DNA of 64,000 nucleotides from Microtetraspora niveoalba (GTDB taxonomy: Bacteria; Actinomycetota; Actinomycetes; Streptosporangiales; Streptosporangiaceae), in assembly GCF_001570405.1 (NCBI RefSeq), contig NZ_BBYM01000012.1:100202-164201 (forward strand), in the 5' to 3' direction. The position numbers were made by a program, and so were the translations under genes. Positions 63,287-64,000 of the stretch are shown piece after piece. The notes under the pieces were generated by a model. It was not told the DNA's origin. It saw only the letters and a program-made list of their open reading frames with translations, and searched no databases. Position 1 is the first letter of the stretch, and every line of letters begins with the position of its first letter.

Positions 63287-64000
63287 TCACGCCTCCAGGA
63301 TCACCGAACGGGTGAGGTGCAACGGCTCGTCCGGGTCGAGGCCGCGGGCCCTGGCGCGCTCGACCGCGACACGCTGGATCTTCACCAGCTCGGCCATGGC
63401 GTCCCTGCCGCCGGCCAGGAAGGAGCCGCCGGTGGCCGCGACCTGCTCCGCCAGGCCCGGGGGGACGTCCTGTCCGAGCATCCACGTGATCCGGCCCGGA
63501 CCGGCGATGCTGATCGGCCCGTGGCGGTACTCCATCGCCGGGTAGCTCTCGGTCCACGACCGCGCGGCCTCGCGCATCTTCAGCGCGGCCTCGGTGGCCA
63601 GGCCGCAGGTCCAGCCGCGGCCGAGGAACGTGAACTGCTCGGCCTCGACCAGCTCGGGGGAGACCGGCTCGGCGACGGCCTCCTCGGCGTCGGTGATGGC
63701 CTTGGTGAGGTCCTCGCCGAGGTGGGCGCGCAGCAGGGCGAGCTGCGTGGTGGCGAACCGGGTCTGCACGACCGAGCGCTCATCGGCGAAGTCCAGCACC
63801 ACCACGTCCCCGGCGAGCGACATGACCGGTGTCGCGGGGTCGGCGGTGATCGCGCTCGTCGCCGTGCCGGTGGCGCGGAGCAGGTCGAGCACCTCGGTGG
63901 TGGTGCCGGAGCGGGTCAGGGCGAGGATCCGGTCGTAGCGGCGGCCGGAGGGCATCTCCGAGGCGGCGAACGCGTCGGTCTCGCCGTGGCCGGCCCGCTC
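63287..64000 (-). CDS. SIS-domain sugar-phosphate isomerase (partial, N-terminus outside window)
   Basis: The last 237 residues of a SIS-domain protein; the frame is open to base 64000. A SIS motif region (FAASEMPSGRRYDRILALTRSGTTTEVLDLLRATG) and a second SIS half (FLGRGWTCGLATEAALKMREAARSWTESYPAMEYRHGP) resemble the isomerase part of GlmS/AgaS-type enzymes, without any visible glutaminase domain. Together with nagA downstream on the same strand it suggests catabolism of GlcNAc or GalNAc. The stop is 86 bases before the nagA start. Confidence 0.92.
   Translation of the reverse strand, partial: ERAGHGETDAFAASEMPSGRRYDRILALTRSGTTTEVLDLLRATGTATSAITADPATPVMSLAGDVVVLDFADERSVVQTRFATTQLALLRAHLGEDLTKAITDAEEAVAEPVSPELVEAEQFTFLGRGWTCGLATEAALKMREAARSWTESYPAMEYRHGPISIAGPGRITWMLGQDVPPGLAEQVAATGGSFLAGGRDAMAELVKIQRVAVERARARGLDPDEPLHLTRSVILEA

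Overview
This window is from a high-GC actinobacterium, most likely a member of the Streptosporangiales (Nonomuraea/Microbispora-like). That placement is an inference from gene order and protein style, not from a database search. The support is: GC-rich codons throughout; RpsI and RpsC with actinobacterial N- or C-terminal extensions; a GroEL1 with a Gly-His tail; a DUF5319 protein; a GuaB/GuaB3 pair; and a SigD/ShbA sigma factor in the groEL-guaB neighbourhood. I see no tRNA, rRNA, CRISPR array, insertion sequence or phage gene.

Layout. (1) 1-9473: end of rpoB, then rpoC, then the str operon (rpsL, rpsG, fusA, tuf) behind a TTGACG-N17-TAGTCT promoter. (2) 9724-19631: S10 and spc ribosomal protein operons (rpsJ to rplO). 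(3) 19800-22704: secY, adk, map; then a DUF1707 membrane protein. (4) 23670-27812: infA, rpmJ, rpsM, rpsK, rpsD, rpoA, rplQ, followed by truA. (5) 28815-34162, minus strand: two paralogous single-pass membrane proteins with very long disordered N-termini, and a CAP-domain protein. This sits in the truA-rplM interval, which holds the ESX-4 secretion genes in mycobacteria. (6) 34628-36983: rplM, rpsI, glmM. (7) 37048-42692, minus strand: a four-gene ABC-2 export module, a DUF389 membrane protein and coaA. (8) 42898-51552: acpS, nnr, alr, an alpha/beta hydrolase, then the t6A genes tsaE, tsaB and tsaD with rimI. A secreted protein plus class F-like sortase pair is inserted between tsaE and tsaB. 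(9) 51562-53772, minus strand: a coiled-coil protein and a THUMP-like methyltransferase. (10) 54006-56018: groES-groEL under a CIRCE operator. (11) 56383-61877: a SigD/ShbA-type sigma factor, a truncated RsdA-like anti-sigma ORF, DUF5319, a LuxR-type regulator, guaB and guaB3. (12) 62058-64000, minus strand: nagA and the C-terminal part of a SIS-domain sugar isomerase.

How the parts fit. Most genes are housekeeping: transcription, ribosome assembly, translation factors, Sec translocation, N-terminal processing, tRNA modification, chaperonins, GMP synthesis, and amino-sugar and cell-wall precursor supply (glmM, alr, nagA). The accessory content lies in three slots inside otherwise conserved synteny: truA-rplM, glmM-coaA and tsaE-tsaB. 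Many single genes have a TANNNT -10 box six to eight bases before the start codon and no Shine-Dalgarno sequence, which suggests leaderless mRNAs. The ribosomal operons instead have long leaders with strong hairpins. The most unusual observations are the 55-codon RsdA-like remnant beside the sigma factor, the paralogous disordered-tail membrane proteins, and the sortase/substrate cassette.
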